6,146 bases of DNA from an uncultured Flavobacteriales bacterium (lineage in GTDB: Bacteria; Bacteroidota; Bacteroidia; Flavobacteriales_D; Sanyastnellaceae). Position numbers and translations under genes: made by a program. Numbering within the stretch: position 1 is the stretch's first letter; each line of letters begins with the position of its first letter. The stretch spans positions 1-6,146 of the forward strand of contig CALKUW010000117.1 in the NCBI GenBank assembly GCA_937996585.1, in the 5' to 3' direction. The notes under the pieces are model-generated. The model made no database searches. It was not told where the DNA came from and saw only the letters and a list, made by a program, of their open reading frames with translations. Below, in pieces: positions 1 to 5,883 of this stretch.

Positions 1-3000
1 CCTATGGGGCGTTCGATCCTGCCCTGCCGCTCGTCGTCGACCCTGAAATCGTCTTTGCCAGCTACATCGGGGCCACGGGTGATAACTGGGGCACCACAGC
101 GTGCAATGGTCCCGATGCGGCACTCGTTGCGGCGTCCATCGTGTTCGCACCGGGATATCCCGTCACCCCGGATGCCCTGCAATCAAGCTACGACCAGACC
201 GTCCAGGGCGACAGCCACGTCGGCCTGTCCATCTTCAGTCCGGATGGGGACGCCTTGCTCTACAGCACCTACCTGGGCGGGGACCACTACGACATACCCC
301 ACAGCCTGGCATTCGACCCCTTGACCGGCACCATCGCCATCATGGGTTCCACCGGGTCCCTGGATTTTCCCGTCACCGCCAACGCCTATCAATCCACCCA
401 TGCCCCGGGCGTCCCCGAATTCGGGCAATGGGGCATTCCCTACAGCCCCAACAGCCCGGGGGATTTCGACCCGGAAGAACAGCCACTGGGAACGGATTAT
501 TTCCTAGCCTCCTTCAACGCTGCAGATTTCACGCTGACCGGCAGCACCTATTTCGGAGGCAACAATTCCGACGGCTGGAATACCGCCCCGGAACTCTACC
601 ACAACTTCGGCGACATCTACCGGGGCCAATTGGATTTCGGACCGGACGGGTCCATCTGGCTCGCAGGCTGTACCCGGTCCACCGACCTGGTCCTGCCGGG
701 CAGTCCTCCCCATGCCGGACAGCAGGACGGCTTGATTGCCGGTTTCAGCAATGACCTTTCGAGCCTCATCGCAGGCCGGTATTTCGGGGGGTCGGAAAAC
801 GACGCCGCCTATGGCATCTCCGTTGCCGCAGACGGCAGTTTCGGCAACCTGGGCAACCTCGAAGTGCTGGTCGGCGGCGGCACGGCCTCGTTCAACATGC
901 CCTTGCCACCGGGCAGCTACATGCCCGGTTTCTCCAGCCCCACCGGTTTGGCCGACGGCTGGGTGGGATTGTTCACCGCATCAGCCACCGGGATGCAGGC
1001 CGATTACGCCACCTATCACGGCAGGGACACCTACGACCAGGTGTATTTCGTGGACCGTGGAACGGACGGCAGCCCGTACGCCTTCGGTCAGGCACACGCC
1101 GGCCTTCCCGTGATCGGAAGCGTGTATTCAAACGCCGACGCGGGCCAATACGTCACCCGGTTCTTCGACGATTTGAGCGACATCACCTGGCAGACCAACA
1201 TCGGCTCGGGCATGAACGCCATCGACATCAGCCCCACCGCCTTCCTCATCAGCGACTGCAACCAGATCTACCTGTCGGGATGGGGAGGCAGCACCAATTT
1301 CGCCGGTGGTGGCACGGCGGACCTGCCCACGACCTCCGACGCCTTCCAGTCCTCCACGGACGGCAGCGACTTCTATCTCGCCGTCCTGTCCCCTGACGCC
1401 ACAGACCTCATCTATGCCACCTATGTGGGCGGCCCCAACACGGCAGAACACAACGATGGGGGCTCCTGCCGCTTCGACGACGGGGGAACGGTGTACCATT
1501 CCGCCTGCGCTTCCTGCTCCTCATGGGATGATTTCCCCACCACCCCGGGAGCCTGGAGCGAGACGGACCCAAGCCCGACGGGATCCACAGCTCCGACCAA
1601 CAGCTACAACGCCGCCAACCCGTTCAGCACCAGCTGCAACATGGGGGTCTTCAAGTTCGCCTTGGGCAGCCTCAATGCCGCCATCAATCTCGATACACCG
1701 GGTACCCTGTGCATCGGCAACAATGTCCAATTCGCCAACAACACACCGGGCAATGCCGTCTTCACCTGGGACTTCGGGGATGGTGTCTTTTCCAATGAGG
1801 TGGAACCCGAGCACCTCTTCGGCATTCCCGGCACCTACGAGGTGACCCTGATCGCAGAGGATCCGCTCGGCTGCCTCGCCTCCGATACGGCCTACATCGA
1901 TGTCGTCATCGAGCCGGATGCCGACCCAGCCGTAGCCCCGTTCGACCCCCTCTGCCTCGGGGATGACATGCAACTTCAAGGCAGCGGAAACGGTACGTTG
2001 AGCTGGTCTCCCCCCATCGGGTTGAGCAACCCCAACATCGCCGACCCCATCGCCGACCCCATCACCACGACCACGTACACCCTGACCGACGCCACGGCGT
2101 GCAACTCGAACTCGGTGGACGTCATCGTAGAGGTCATCGACATGGCCACCACCGCGAGCGACGACACCCAGATCTGCCTCGGCAGCGCGACCCCCATCTC
2201 CATCTCCAGCCTCAACCCGGCCGCCGCAACCTGGGATTATGTCTGGTCGCCCGCCGCAGGCCTCTCCGACCCCCTAAGCGCCGCACCGTTGGCTTCTCCG
2301 GTCACCCCCACCCTATACACCGCAACGGTCACCACGCCTGAAGGGTGTGAACGCATCCACGATGTCGCCATCGATGTCGTGCCCGGACCGCCGGGCGGCA
2401 ACACCTACCCCGATGTGTCCCTCTGCGTCGGTACATCCACCACCCTGCTCGCCAACCCCGGCAACACCTGGAGCTGGAGCCCCACGGAAGGGCTGGACGA
2501 CCCCACGGCACAGGACCCCTCAGCGAGTCCCGGTACCACCACACAATACACCGTCACCATCAGCAACATCTGCGGAAGCGGCACCGATGAGGTGCTCGTC
2601 GACGTCATCGTCCCCGAGGCAGTCGCCGGGCCGGATGGCATCCTCTGCGCGGGAGAGCCCTACACCCTCTCGGCCTCTGGAGGGGTGTCCTACCACTGGT
2701 TTCCGATGTCCAACGTCACCAACCCATATGCCGCCAACACCACAGCCATCACGGAAGTCTCACAGGTCTTCACCGTCTACGTCACCGATGCCAACGGTTG
2801 CGTGGACAGCGATGAAGTGGAGGTGACGGTCTGGCCCAAGCCGGTGGTGAACGCCGGACCGGACCAGCAGAACGCCTGGTTGGAACCGACCTTCCTCTAC
2901 GGATCCGTCACGGGGCAACCCTATGACTCCCTGTGGTGGACCCCTTCGGAGGGATTGTCGTGCTCCGATTGCCTCATACCGGAACTCATCCTTCAGGACG

Positions 3001-3434
3001 ATGGCGCCTACACACTGCACGTCATCGACACCAATGGGTGCCGGTCCAGCGACGTCGTCGTGGTTTCGTTCACCTATCCCCTGTATGTCCCTTCAGGATT
3101 CACGCCCAATGGGGATGGCCTGAACGACGGCTGGCGCCCAGAGGGGTATTGGCTCAACGGGGCCGGCACCTATGTCCTCGGGCAACCCGACCGGACCATA
3201 CTGCCCGGCTACCGGCTTGAAATCTGGGACCGTTGGGGCGGCATCGTCTGGGCCACCGAAGACCCGCGCGCATACTGGACGGGGAGCGTCGGTGGGCCGG
3301 GAACCGCACCGGGAACCACCACCATCGGGGGAGGCGAGCACTACGCGCCCAACGGAGTCTACCAATGGAAGGTCTGGGTCCCGACACAACGGGGCATGGA
3401 GACGAGGCAGGGCACCGTCAACCTCTTCCGTTGA
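1..3434 (+). CDS. Giant T9SS-secreted modular surface protein, 5'-truncated (beta-propeller, PKD, Ig-like repeats, type B sorting domain)
   Basis: The frame is open from the left edge (first whole codon at 3) to TGA at 3432-3434, giving 1143 visible residues. The true start, signal peptide and N-terminal region lie upstream; the GTG at 141 is internal, since coding text of the same kind precedes it (ASYIGATGDNWG). Order of parts: SBBP-like beta-propeller segment (about 40-1670), PKD domain with WDFGDG (about 1683-1917), five Ig-like modules (about 1918-3080), and a C-terminal T9SS type B sorting domain (3081-3431) with SGFTPNGDGLND, IWDRWG, GVYQWKVW and terminal GTVNLFR. In known relatives this domain takes the protein through the outer membrane by T9SS, and the product is secreted or surface-attached; 'gliding motility-associated' is only a domain name. 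Repeated surface modules suggest adhesion or matrix binding, but the ligand is unknown. No frameshift is seen. It converges on the next gene with 21 nt between stops. The architecture call is firm; the biological role is open. Confidence 0.95.
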   Translation, partial: YGAFDPALPLVVDPEIVFASYIGATGDNWGTTACNGPDAALVAASIVFAPGYPVTPDALQSSYDQTVQGDSHVGLSIFSPDGDALLYSTYLGGDHYDIPHSLAFDPLTGTIAIMGSTGSLDFPVTANAYQSTHAPGVPEFGQWGIPYSPNSPGDFDPEEQPLGTDYFLASFNAADFTLTGSTYFGGNNSDGWNTAPELYHNFGDIYRGQLDFGPDGSIWLAGCTRSTDLVLPGSPPHAGQQDGLIAGFSNDLSSLIAGRYFGGSENDAAYGISVAADGSFGNLGNLEVLVGGGTASFNMPLPPGSYMPGFSSPTGLADGWVGLFTASATGMQADYATYHGRDTYDQVYFVDRGTDGSPYAFGQAHAGLPVIGSVYSNADAGQYVTRFFDDLSDITWQTNIGSGMNAIDISPTAFLISDCNQIYLSGWGGSTNFAGGGTADLPTTSDAFQSSTDGSDFYLAVLSPDATDLIYATYVGGPNTAEHNDGGSCRFDDGGTVYHSACASCSSWDDFPTTPGAWSETDPSPTGSTAPTNSYNAANPFSTSCNMGVFKFALGSLNAAINLDTPGTLCIGNNVQFANNTPGNAVFTWDFGDGVFSNEVEPEHLFGIPGTYEVTLIAEDPLGCLASDTAYIDVVIEPDADPAVAPFDPLCLGDDMQLQGSGNGTLSWSPPIGLSNPNIADPIADPITTTTYTLTDATACNSNSVDVIVEVIDMATTASDDTQICLGSATPISISSLNPAAATWDYVWSPAAGLSDPLSAAPLASPVTPTLYTATVTTPEGCERIHDVAIDVVPGPPGGNTYPDVSLCVGTSTTLLANPGNTWSWSPTEGLDDPTAQDPSASPGTTTQYTVTISNICGSGTDEVLVDVIVPEAVAGPDGILCAGEPYTLSASGGVSYHWFPMSNVTNPYAANTTAITEVSQVFTVYVTDANGCVDSDEVEVTVWPKPVVNAGPDQQNAWLEPTFLYGSVTGQPYDSLWWTPSEGLSCSDCLIPELILQDDGAYTLHVIDTNGCRSSDVVVVSFTYPLYVPSGFTPNGDGLNDGWRPEGYWLNGAGTYVLGQPDRTILPGYRLEIWDRWGGIVWATEDPRAYWTGSVGGPGTAPGTTTIGGGEHYAPNGVYQWKVWVPTQRGMETRQGTVNLFR
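40..1670 (+). other. SBBP-like beta-propeller region of the T9SS protein
   Basis: Blades recur with a pattern of 'Y.TY.GG' followed about 20-30 residues later by a 'G...D.P.T..A.Q' segment. Examples are LLYSTYLGGDHYD, LTGSTYFGGNNSDG, IAGRYFGGSENDA, ADYATYHGRDTYD and LIYATYVGGPNTA, with DFPVTANAYQS and LPTTSDAFQSS as the matching second halves. The region closes with CASCSSWDDFPTTPGAW (about 1506-1556) and CNMGVFKFALG (about 1635-1667), which I recognise as the usual end of this region in Bacteroidetes proteins carrying the type B sorting domain. Family knowledge says propeller; blade number cannot be fixed by eye because the N-terminal part is missing. Confidence 0.75.
1683..1917 (+). other. 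PKD domain of the T9SS protein
   Basis: The segment begins INLDTPGTLCIG, has the hallmark WDFGDG (1767-1784), then PEHLFGIPGTYEVTLIAED and the GC plus DVVIE closing strand. This is the standard polycystic-kidney-disease-type Ig fold, common in secreted bacterial surface proteins as a spacer or binding module. It also carries the LC.G and GC cysteine positions shared with the following modules, so it may be read as the first of six related beta-sandwich units. Confidence 0.9.
1918..3080 (+). repeat. Five tandem Ig-like modules (protein-level repeat, about 70-85 residues each)
   Basis: Approximate limits are 1918-2142, 2143-2400, 2401-2610, 2611-2835 and 2836-3080. The shared pattern is LC.G, then a hydrophobic strand, W(S/T)P or WFP, GL..P, a '(P).TTT.YT(V/L)T' strand, (G/A)C and a closing D.V.V.V strand. 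Modules 1-4 each keep the LC.G cysteine (PLCLG, QICLG, SLCVG, ILCAG) and a cysteine near the end (ACNSN, GCERI, ICGSG, GCVDS). Module 5 lacks the first cysteine, has a central SCSDC instead, and keeps GCRSS. The modules are divergent in DNA sequence, so this is old duplication. They probably form an extended stalk. Confidence 0.8.
2037..2060 (+). repeat. Short tandem repeat, two copies of a 12-mer inside the first Ig-like module
   Basis: ATCGCCGACCCC occurs twice in direct succession, with a degraded third copy (ATCACCACGACC) at 2061-2072. It is in frame and encodes IADPIADPITTT in the loop between the GLS.P turn and the YTLT strand. A multiple of three, it can vary in copy number without breaking the frame. 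It is short and probably of little functional weight. Confidence 0.7.
3081..3431 (+). other. T9SS type B (gliding-motility-associated) C-terminal sorting domain
   Basis: The domain runs from LYVPSGFTPNGDGLNDGW to the last residue. Diagnostic pieces are FTPNGDGLND, then LEIWDRWGGIVW (the usual 'i.NRWG..vf' position, with D for N), a tryptophan at the usual WDG position (YWTGS), PNGVYQWKVWV and the closing GTVNLFR. About 117 residues is somewhat longer than the usual 85-100. The extra length comes from YWLNGAGTYVLGQPDRTILPG before the RWG strand (about 3150-3212) and a Gly/Thr-rich loop (GTAPGTTTIGGG) before PNGVY. In this family the domain directs export by T9SS. Confidence 0.92.
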
Positions 3435-3455
3435 CCCCACCACGACTTTCCGCGG
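3435..3455. other. Convergent intergenic gap of 21 nt
   Basis: Only 21 nt separate the stop of the T9SS protein from the stop of the minus-strand coiled-coil gene. A 4-bp stem GCGG/CCGC (3452-3455 with 3459-3462, loop TCA) overlaps the minus-strand stop codon, but no U-tract follows on either strand, so I do not call an intrinsic terminator. Transcripts from both sides probably run into each other. Confidence 0.6.
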
Positions 3456-4328
3456 TCACCGCAGGATGAGGTCGGTCGTAGCGATGCGTTGGTCGCCATC
3501 CACAAGGTGAACGGTGTAGACCCCCTCCACGAATGGCTCTGCTGCCGTGAAGAAGATACAGGCCTCCATCCGCTCTCCGGCATAATCCAACGTTCGTGCA
3601 GCTGATGCCGGCACACCCCCGGACATGGCCACAGGCGCCCTATCACCGGGGGCCATCAATTGACCGTTGGGGTCCAAAACCTCCAGGAACATCGTCCGCT
3701 CTCCCTTCTCCGCAATGCGGTTTTCGAGCAATGTGAAGCAGGTCTTGATCATTTCGGCCCGCTTGGCGCGGCCCGTTTCCCGCTGCGAACCCGTCGAGGT
3801 CACCCGGATGGCCATCGGATTCAGGTCCATGGCCTGCAAGACCCTCCCCGCCTCGATGATCTCCTCCATGTCCCCTTGCTTGCGCTCCAAGGCATCGTTC
3901 CGCTCCGTCACTTCCGTCACCTGCTGGGCCATGGCGTCCCGCTCCTGTTGCAAGGCAATGTTGGCCTGATTCAAAGAGTCGATGGTCACCACGTAGCCCT
4001 GCATGATCTTGCGCAGCGTCTCCGCCTCCTTCTTCAGCTTGGACACGCTGTAGTTCCGGTCCTTCACCTTCTTGATCAGCCCCTCGATTTCGCTGCGTTG
4101 CGCCGACATTTCGGCCATCATCAGCGAATTCTCCGTCTGCAGGGTATCGTAGCTGAATCGGAGTTTCTGGAGGTCAAGTTCCAATGACTCCCGCTCGAGT
4201 TCTCCGGCATTGATCTCCTCCGTCTGGACCTCAATGGTGGTCCCTTGTTGGGACACCTTGAAGCCGAGATATCCTGCCGTACATGCCAGTACTGCAATGA
4301 TGATGAGGTAGGTAGAGCGTTGTTCCAT
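3456..4328 (-). CDS. Membrane-anchored coiled-coil protein, conserved Bacteroidetes family of unknown function
   Basis: A protein of 290 residues with ATG at 4328-4326 and TGA at 3458-3456. Residues about 7-23 (YLIIIAVLACTAGYLGF) form one transmembrane helix next to a short N-terminus with one arginine, so it is probably a single-pass inner-membrane anchor. Residues about 31-165 are rich in Glu, Lys, Gln and Leu with heptad-like spacing and no helix breakers for long stretches: a long coiled coil. Residues about 168-290 look like a compact beta domain, with RAKRAEMIKTCFTLLEN, ERTMFLEVLDPNGQLM and a closing EGVYTVHLVDG...LILR. I recall similar proteins in Flavobacteria with the same TM, coiled-coil and 'CFT..EN....G.kt.y..v.DP.G' arrangement, sometimes misnamed as chromosome-partitioning proteins; function is not known. 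An in-frame ATG at 4364 would add MRSGLIVAFIHH; I prefer 4328 because it gives the usual short N-terminus before the helix. It follows yraN by 78 nt on the same strand, so co-transcription is plausible. Confidence 0.88.
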   Translation of the reverse strand: MEQRSTYLIIIAVLACTAGYLGFKVSQQGTTIEVQTEEINAGELERESLELDLQKLRFSYDTLQTENSLMMAEMSAQRSEIEGLIKKVKDRNYSVSKLKKEAETLRKIMQGYVVTIDSLNQANIALQQERDAMAQQVTEVTERNDALERKQGDMEEIIEAGRVLQAMDLNPMAIRVTSTGSQRETGRAKRAEMIKTCFTLLENRIAEKGERTMFLEVLDPNGQLMAPGDRAPVAMSGGVPASAARTLDYAGERMEACIFFTAAEPFVEGVYTVHLVDGDQRIATTDLILR

Positions 4329-4406
4329 GTGGTGAATGAACGCAACAATCAGACCACTTCGCATGGCCGGCCCGGCGGAAACCCACAGTGCAACGTGCGT
4401 TCCGCT

Positions 4407-4778
4407 CTACCGCAGGAGCGGATAGAAGGCATCCCGCGTGTGCAGGATGCGGTGGCCATATCGATTGCGCAACACGGCCAACACATCAAACCGAACCTCA
4501 AGCCCCCGCTCAGGATGCTGCGCCAGGAAAGCACGGGCCGCCCGGATCAGGCGTTCCTGCTGCGCGCGCGACACGATGTGGTGCCACCCCGCCTGGACCG
4601 GTTCGCTGCGCGTCTTGACCTCGATGACCACCAACCACGGACCGTCCCTCGCCACAATGTCCACCTCCAATCGGCCCCTGCGCCAGTTGCGCGCCAGGAC
4701 CTCCCAACCCATTTCGACCACGTGATGCAACGCCCGCTCCTCACCCCATCGTCCCACACCTTGTCGGTAAGATTCCAT
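4407..4778 (-). CDS. yraN: YraN / UPF0102 family protein (nuclease-fold, predicted endonuclease-like)
   Basis: A protein of 123 residues, ATG at 4778-4776 and TAG at 4409-4407, the usual length for the family. Conserved pieces in order: G(x)WGEERA (E13), NWRRGRLEVDIVARD (E38, D40), VVIEVKTR (E53, K55), the SRAQQERLIRAARAFL helix, and VRFDVLAV (R96, D98). The D-x(n)-E-x-K arrangement is that of the PD-(D/E)XK nuclease fold to which UPF0102 is assigned; activity has rarely been shown and the cellular role is unsettled, with links to DNA processing suggested. The reading frame stays open far upstream (to 5357), but that stretch lies antisense to the neighbouring gene and has no domain-like features, while homologues start just before the GxxGE motif; therefore MESYRQG is the start. 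It is divergent from the gene at 4827 with 48 nt between the two ATGs. Confidence 0.93.
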   Translation of the reverse strand: MESYRQGVGRWGEERALHHVVEMGWEVLARNWRRGRLEVDIVARDGPWLVVIEVKTRSEPVQAGWHHIVSRAQQERLIRAARAFLAQHPERGLEVRFDVLAVLRNRYGHRILHTRDAFYPLLR

Positions 4779-4781
4779 GCG

Positions 4782-4790
4782 GCGAACTTG
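4782..4790 (-). promoter_or_regulatory. Possible promoter -7-like element for yraN
   Basis: On the minus strand this reads CAAGTTCGC and ends 3 nt before the yraN ATG. It departs from the Bacteroidetes TAnnTTTG consensus at the first base and at the third T. It is called mainly because it mirrors the element in front of the divergent gene at the same distance from the start. If real, the yraN transcript would begin at or very near its ATG. No -33-type TTG at a fitting distance is evident. Confidence 0.3.
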
Positions 4791-4814
4791 GGTGCCCTGC
4801 CCCGTTCCTGACCC

Positions 4815-4823
4815 TACTTTCGC
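4815..4823 (+). promoter_or_regulatory. Probable Bacteroidetes-type promoter -7 element of the outer-membrane gene
   Basis: TACTTTCGC matches the Bacteroidetes primary sigma consensus TAnnTTTG at all but one position (C for the third T). It ends 3 nt before the ATG at 4827, so the expected transcription start falls at about the start codon, giving a leaderless or nearly leaderless mRNA. No Shine-Dalgarno sequence is present, as is usual in this phylum. A TTG at 4788-4790 lies 24 nt upstream, somewhat far for a -33 element. Confidence 0.5.
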
Positions 4824-4826
4824 ACC

Positions 4827-5849
4827 ATGTTGTGCATCCGTCGGGCTTTTCTTCACCAACGCCCTTCCCGCATCTTCCCGGTCCGCGGCACAATCGCCAC
4901 CCTGCTTCTTTTGTTGGCGGTATCTGCCGCGGCGCAGACGGGCAGCAGGGCCATGGGCAAGGCCATCGGCTGGGTGGATGCCCCCAGGGCCCACGGCAAG
5001 TGGTACGTCCACTGGGGTTATCACCGGGCGGAATACGGCCGCACCAACCTGCGCCTGGTAGGTCCGGGCGTCGACCTCACCCTGCATGACATGAAGGCCA
5101 CCGACATGCCGTCGCCCTTCGACCCGAAGGTGCACCTGAACCCGGCCGCCTTCACCATCCCTCAGTTCAATGCCCGCATCGGCCGAAAGGTGCGCGACGG
5201 AGACCTTGTGGCAGGCTCGACGTGGATCAGCGCAGGATGGGACCACCTCAAATACAAGGTTCCCCACACCGTTCACGAAGTGAGCGGCTACATCGACAGC
5301 ACGGTCTACAACCGGGATGCTTTTGATTGGGCCTGGCGCGATTTCAACTTCGAGCACTCCGACGGCATGAATTTCATCCGTGTCGCCGTCGAGCGGAACT
5401 TCGAATTCGGCCGGGCAGCCCGCACCCGCCAGACGTGGGATACCGCCAACCGCAAGTGGAGGTCAGGCGTGCAGTTGGCCGGCAGCATCGGCACCATCCT
5501 GTGCGCCACCGACGTGCGCTGGCAAGGCATCCGCACCAAACACTACTGGAGCATCAGTGGATGGGGTGTCAGCAGTTCTGCCGGGGCCTGGATCCAATAC
5601 GGCCGCTTCCGTCTGCTTGCGCGGGCGCAGGCGGGCTACATCAGCATCGCCAATGGCAAATTCCTGGCCTCCAGCGACCTCAGCGGCGAAACACCCGTGT
5701 TGGAGGGCGCGCAGGCCGCCCTGCTCGACGCCAGTACTTCGCGACACGCCATGACCTTCCTGGAAAAGGGCGTGACCATCGCCTACCTGTTCGGTAGGAA
5801 GGGAAGGCCCGGGGCTGACGAACGCATCCGCATCGCGCCCGGCGGTTGA
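4827..5849 (+). CDS. Exported, probably outer-membrane beta-barrel protein; conserved Bacteroidetes family of unknown function
   Basis: A protein of 340 residues with a Sec signal peptide: a long basic n-region (residues 1-21, five Arg), hydrophobic core TIATLLLLLAVS, and probable signal peptidase I cleavage at SAAA|Q (36/37), the common Bacteroidetes pattern. The mature part opens GKWYVHWGYHRAEYGRTNLRL (57-77) and continues DLTLHDMKATDMP (83-95), HLNPAAFTIPQFNARIG (103-119), ISAGWDHLKYKV (134-145), SGYID and FEHSDGMNFIRVAVER (175-190). I recognise this string of motifs from uncharacterised Bacteroidetes proteins; no function is established to my knowledge. Alternating aromatic/hydrophobic strands such as KWYVHWGY, YWSISGWGVSSSAGAWIQYGRF and RLLARAQAGYISIA suggest a beta-barrel. 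The C-terminus (TIAYLFGRKG...IAPGG) does not end in the aromatic residue typical of classical outer-membrane barrels. No T9SS sorting domain is seen. It stands divergent to yraN and 34 nt before the next gene. Confidence 0.87.
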   Translation: MLCIRRAFLHQRPSRIFPVRGTIATLLLLLAVSAAAQTGSRAMGKAIGWVDAPRAHGKWYVHWGYHRAEYGRTNLRLVGPGVDLTLHDMKATDMPSPFDPKVHLNPAAFTIPQFNARIGRKVRDGDLVAGSTWISAGWDHLKYKVPHTVHEVSGYIDSTVYNRDAFDWAWRDFNFEHSDGMNFIRVAVERNFEFGRAARTRQTWDTANRKWRSGVQLAGSIGTILCATDVRWQGIRTKHYWSISGWGVSSSAGAWIQYGRFRLLARAQAGYISIANGKFLASSDLSGETPVLEGAQAALLDASTSRHAMTFLEKGVTIAYLFGRKGRPGADERIRIAPGG

Positions 5850-5855
5850 CCTGCC

Positions 5856-5864
5856 TATCTTCGC
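5856..5864 (+). promoter_or_regulatory. Probable Bacteroidetes-type promoter -7 element of the last gene
   Basis: TATCTTCGC again fits TAnnTTTG with C for the third T, the same deviation as at 4815-4823. It starts 7 nt after the stop of the outer-membrane gene and ends 19 nt before the ATG at 5884, which would give a leader of roughly 10-16 nt. It suggests the last gene has its own promoter despite the 34-nt gap. A partial -33 match at the right distance is not evident. Confidence 0.45.
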
Positions 5865-5883
5865 CCGCCAGCGCGCCACCACC

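Noticed and set aside
141..143. GTG as the start codon of the T9SS protein
   Set aside because: The same frame is open to the left edge and encodes propeller-like sequence (ASYIGATGDNWG), and there is no signal peptide after the GTG, so the gene begins outside the window.
101..754. A 217-codon plus-strand open frame inside the T9SS protein
   Set aside because: It is an alternative frame of the beta-propeller region, rich in Arg, His, Pro and Gly as expected for a shifted frame, with no recognisable domain.
3450..3465. Possible intrinsic terminator between the convergent genes
   Set aside because: The stem is only 4 bp (GCGG/CCGC) with a 3-nt loop and no U-tract on either side.
4281..4283. 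Lipoprotein reading of the coiled-coil protein through Cys16 (VLAC)
   Set aside because: The -2 position is Leu, which fits a lipobox poorly, and the hydrophobic stretch continues past the cysteine, so a transmembrane anchor is more likely.
4366..4376. Near-palindrome GCCGGCCCGGC in the gap between yraN and the coiled-coil gene
   Set aside because: The arms are separated by one base, so a hairpin would leave at most a 3-bp stem; such palindromes arise by chance in GC-rich DNA. No operator function can be supported.
4407..5357. A 316-codon minus-strand open frame that would extend YraN by 193 residues at its N-terminus
   Set aside because: The extension is antisense to the well-supported outer-membrane gene, has no domain-like features, and YraN homologues start just before the GxxGE motif. 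Long spurious frames are expected in GC-rich DNA.
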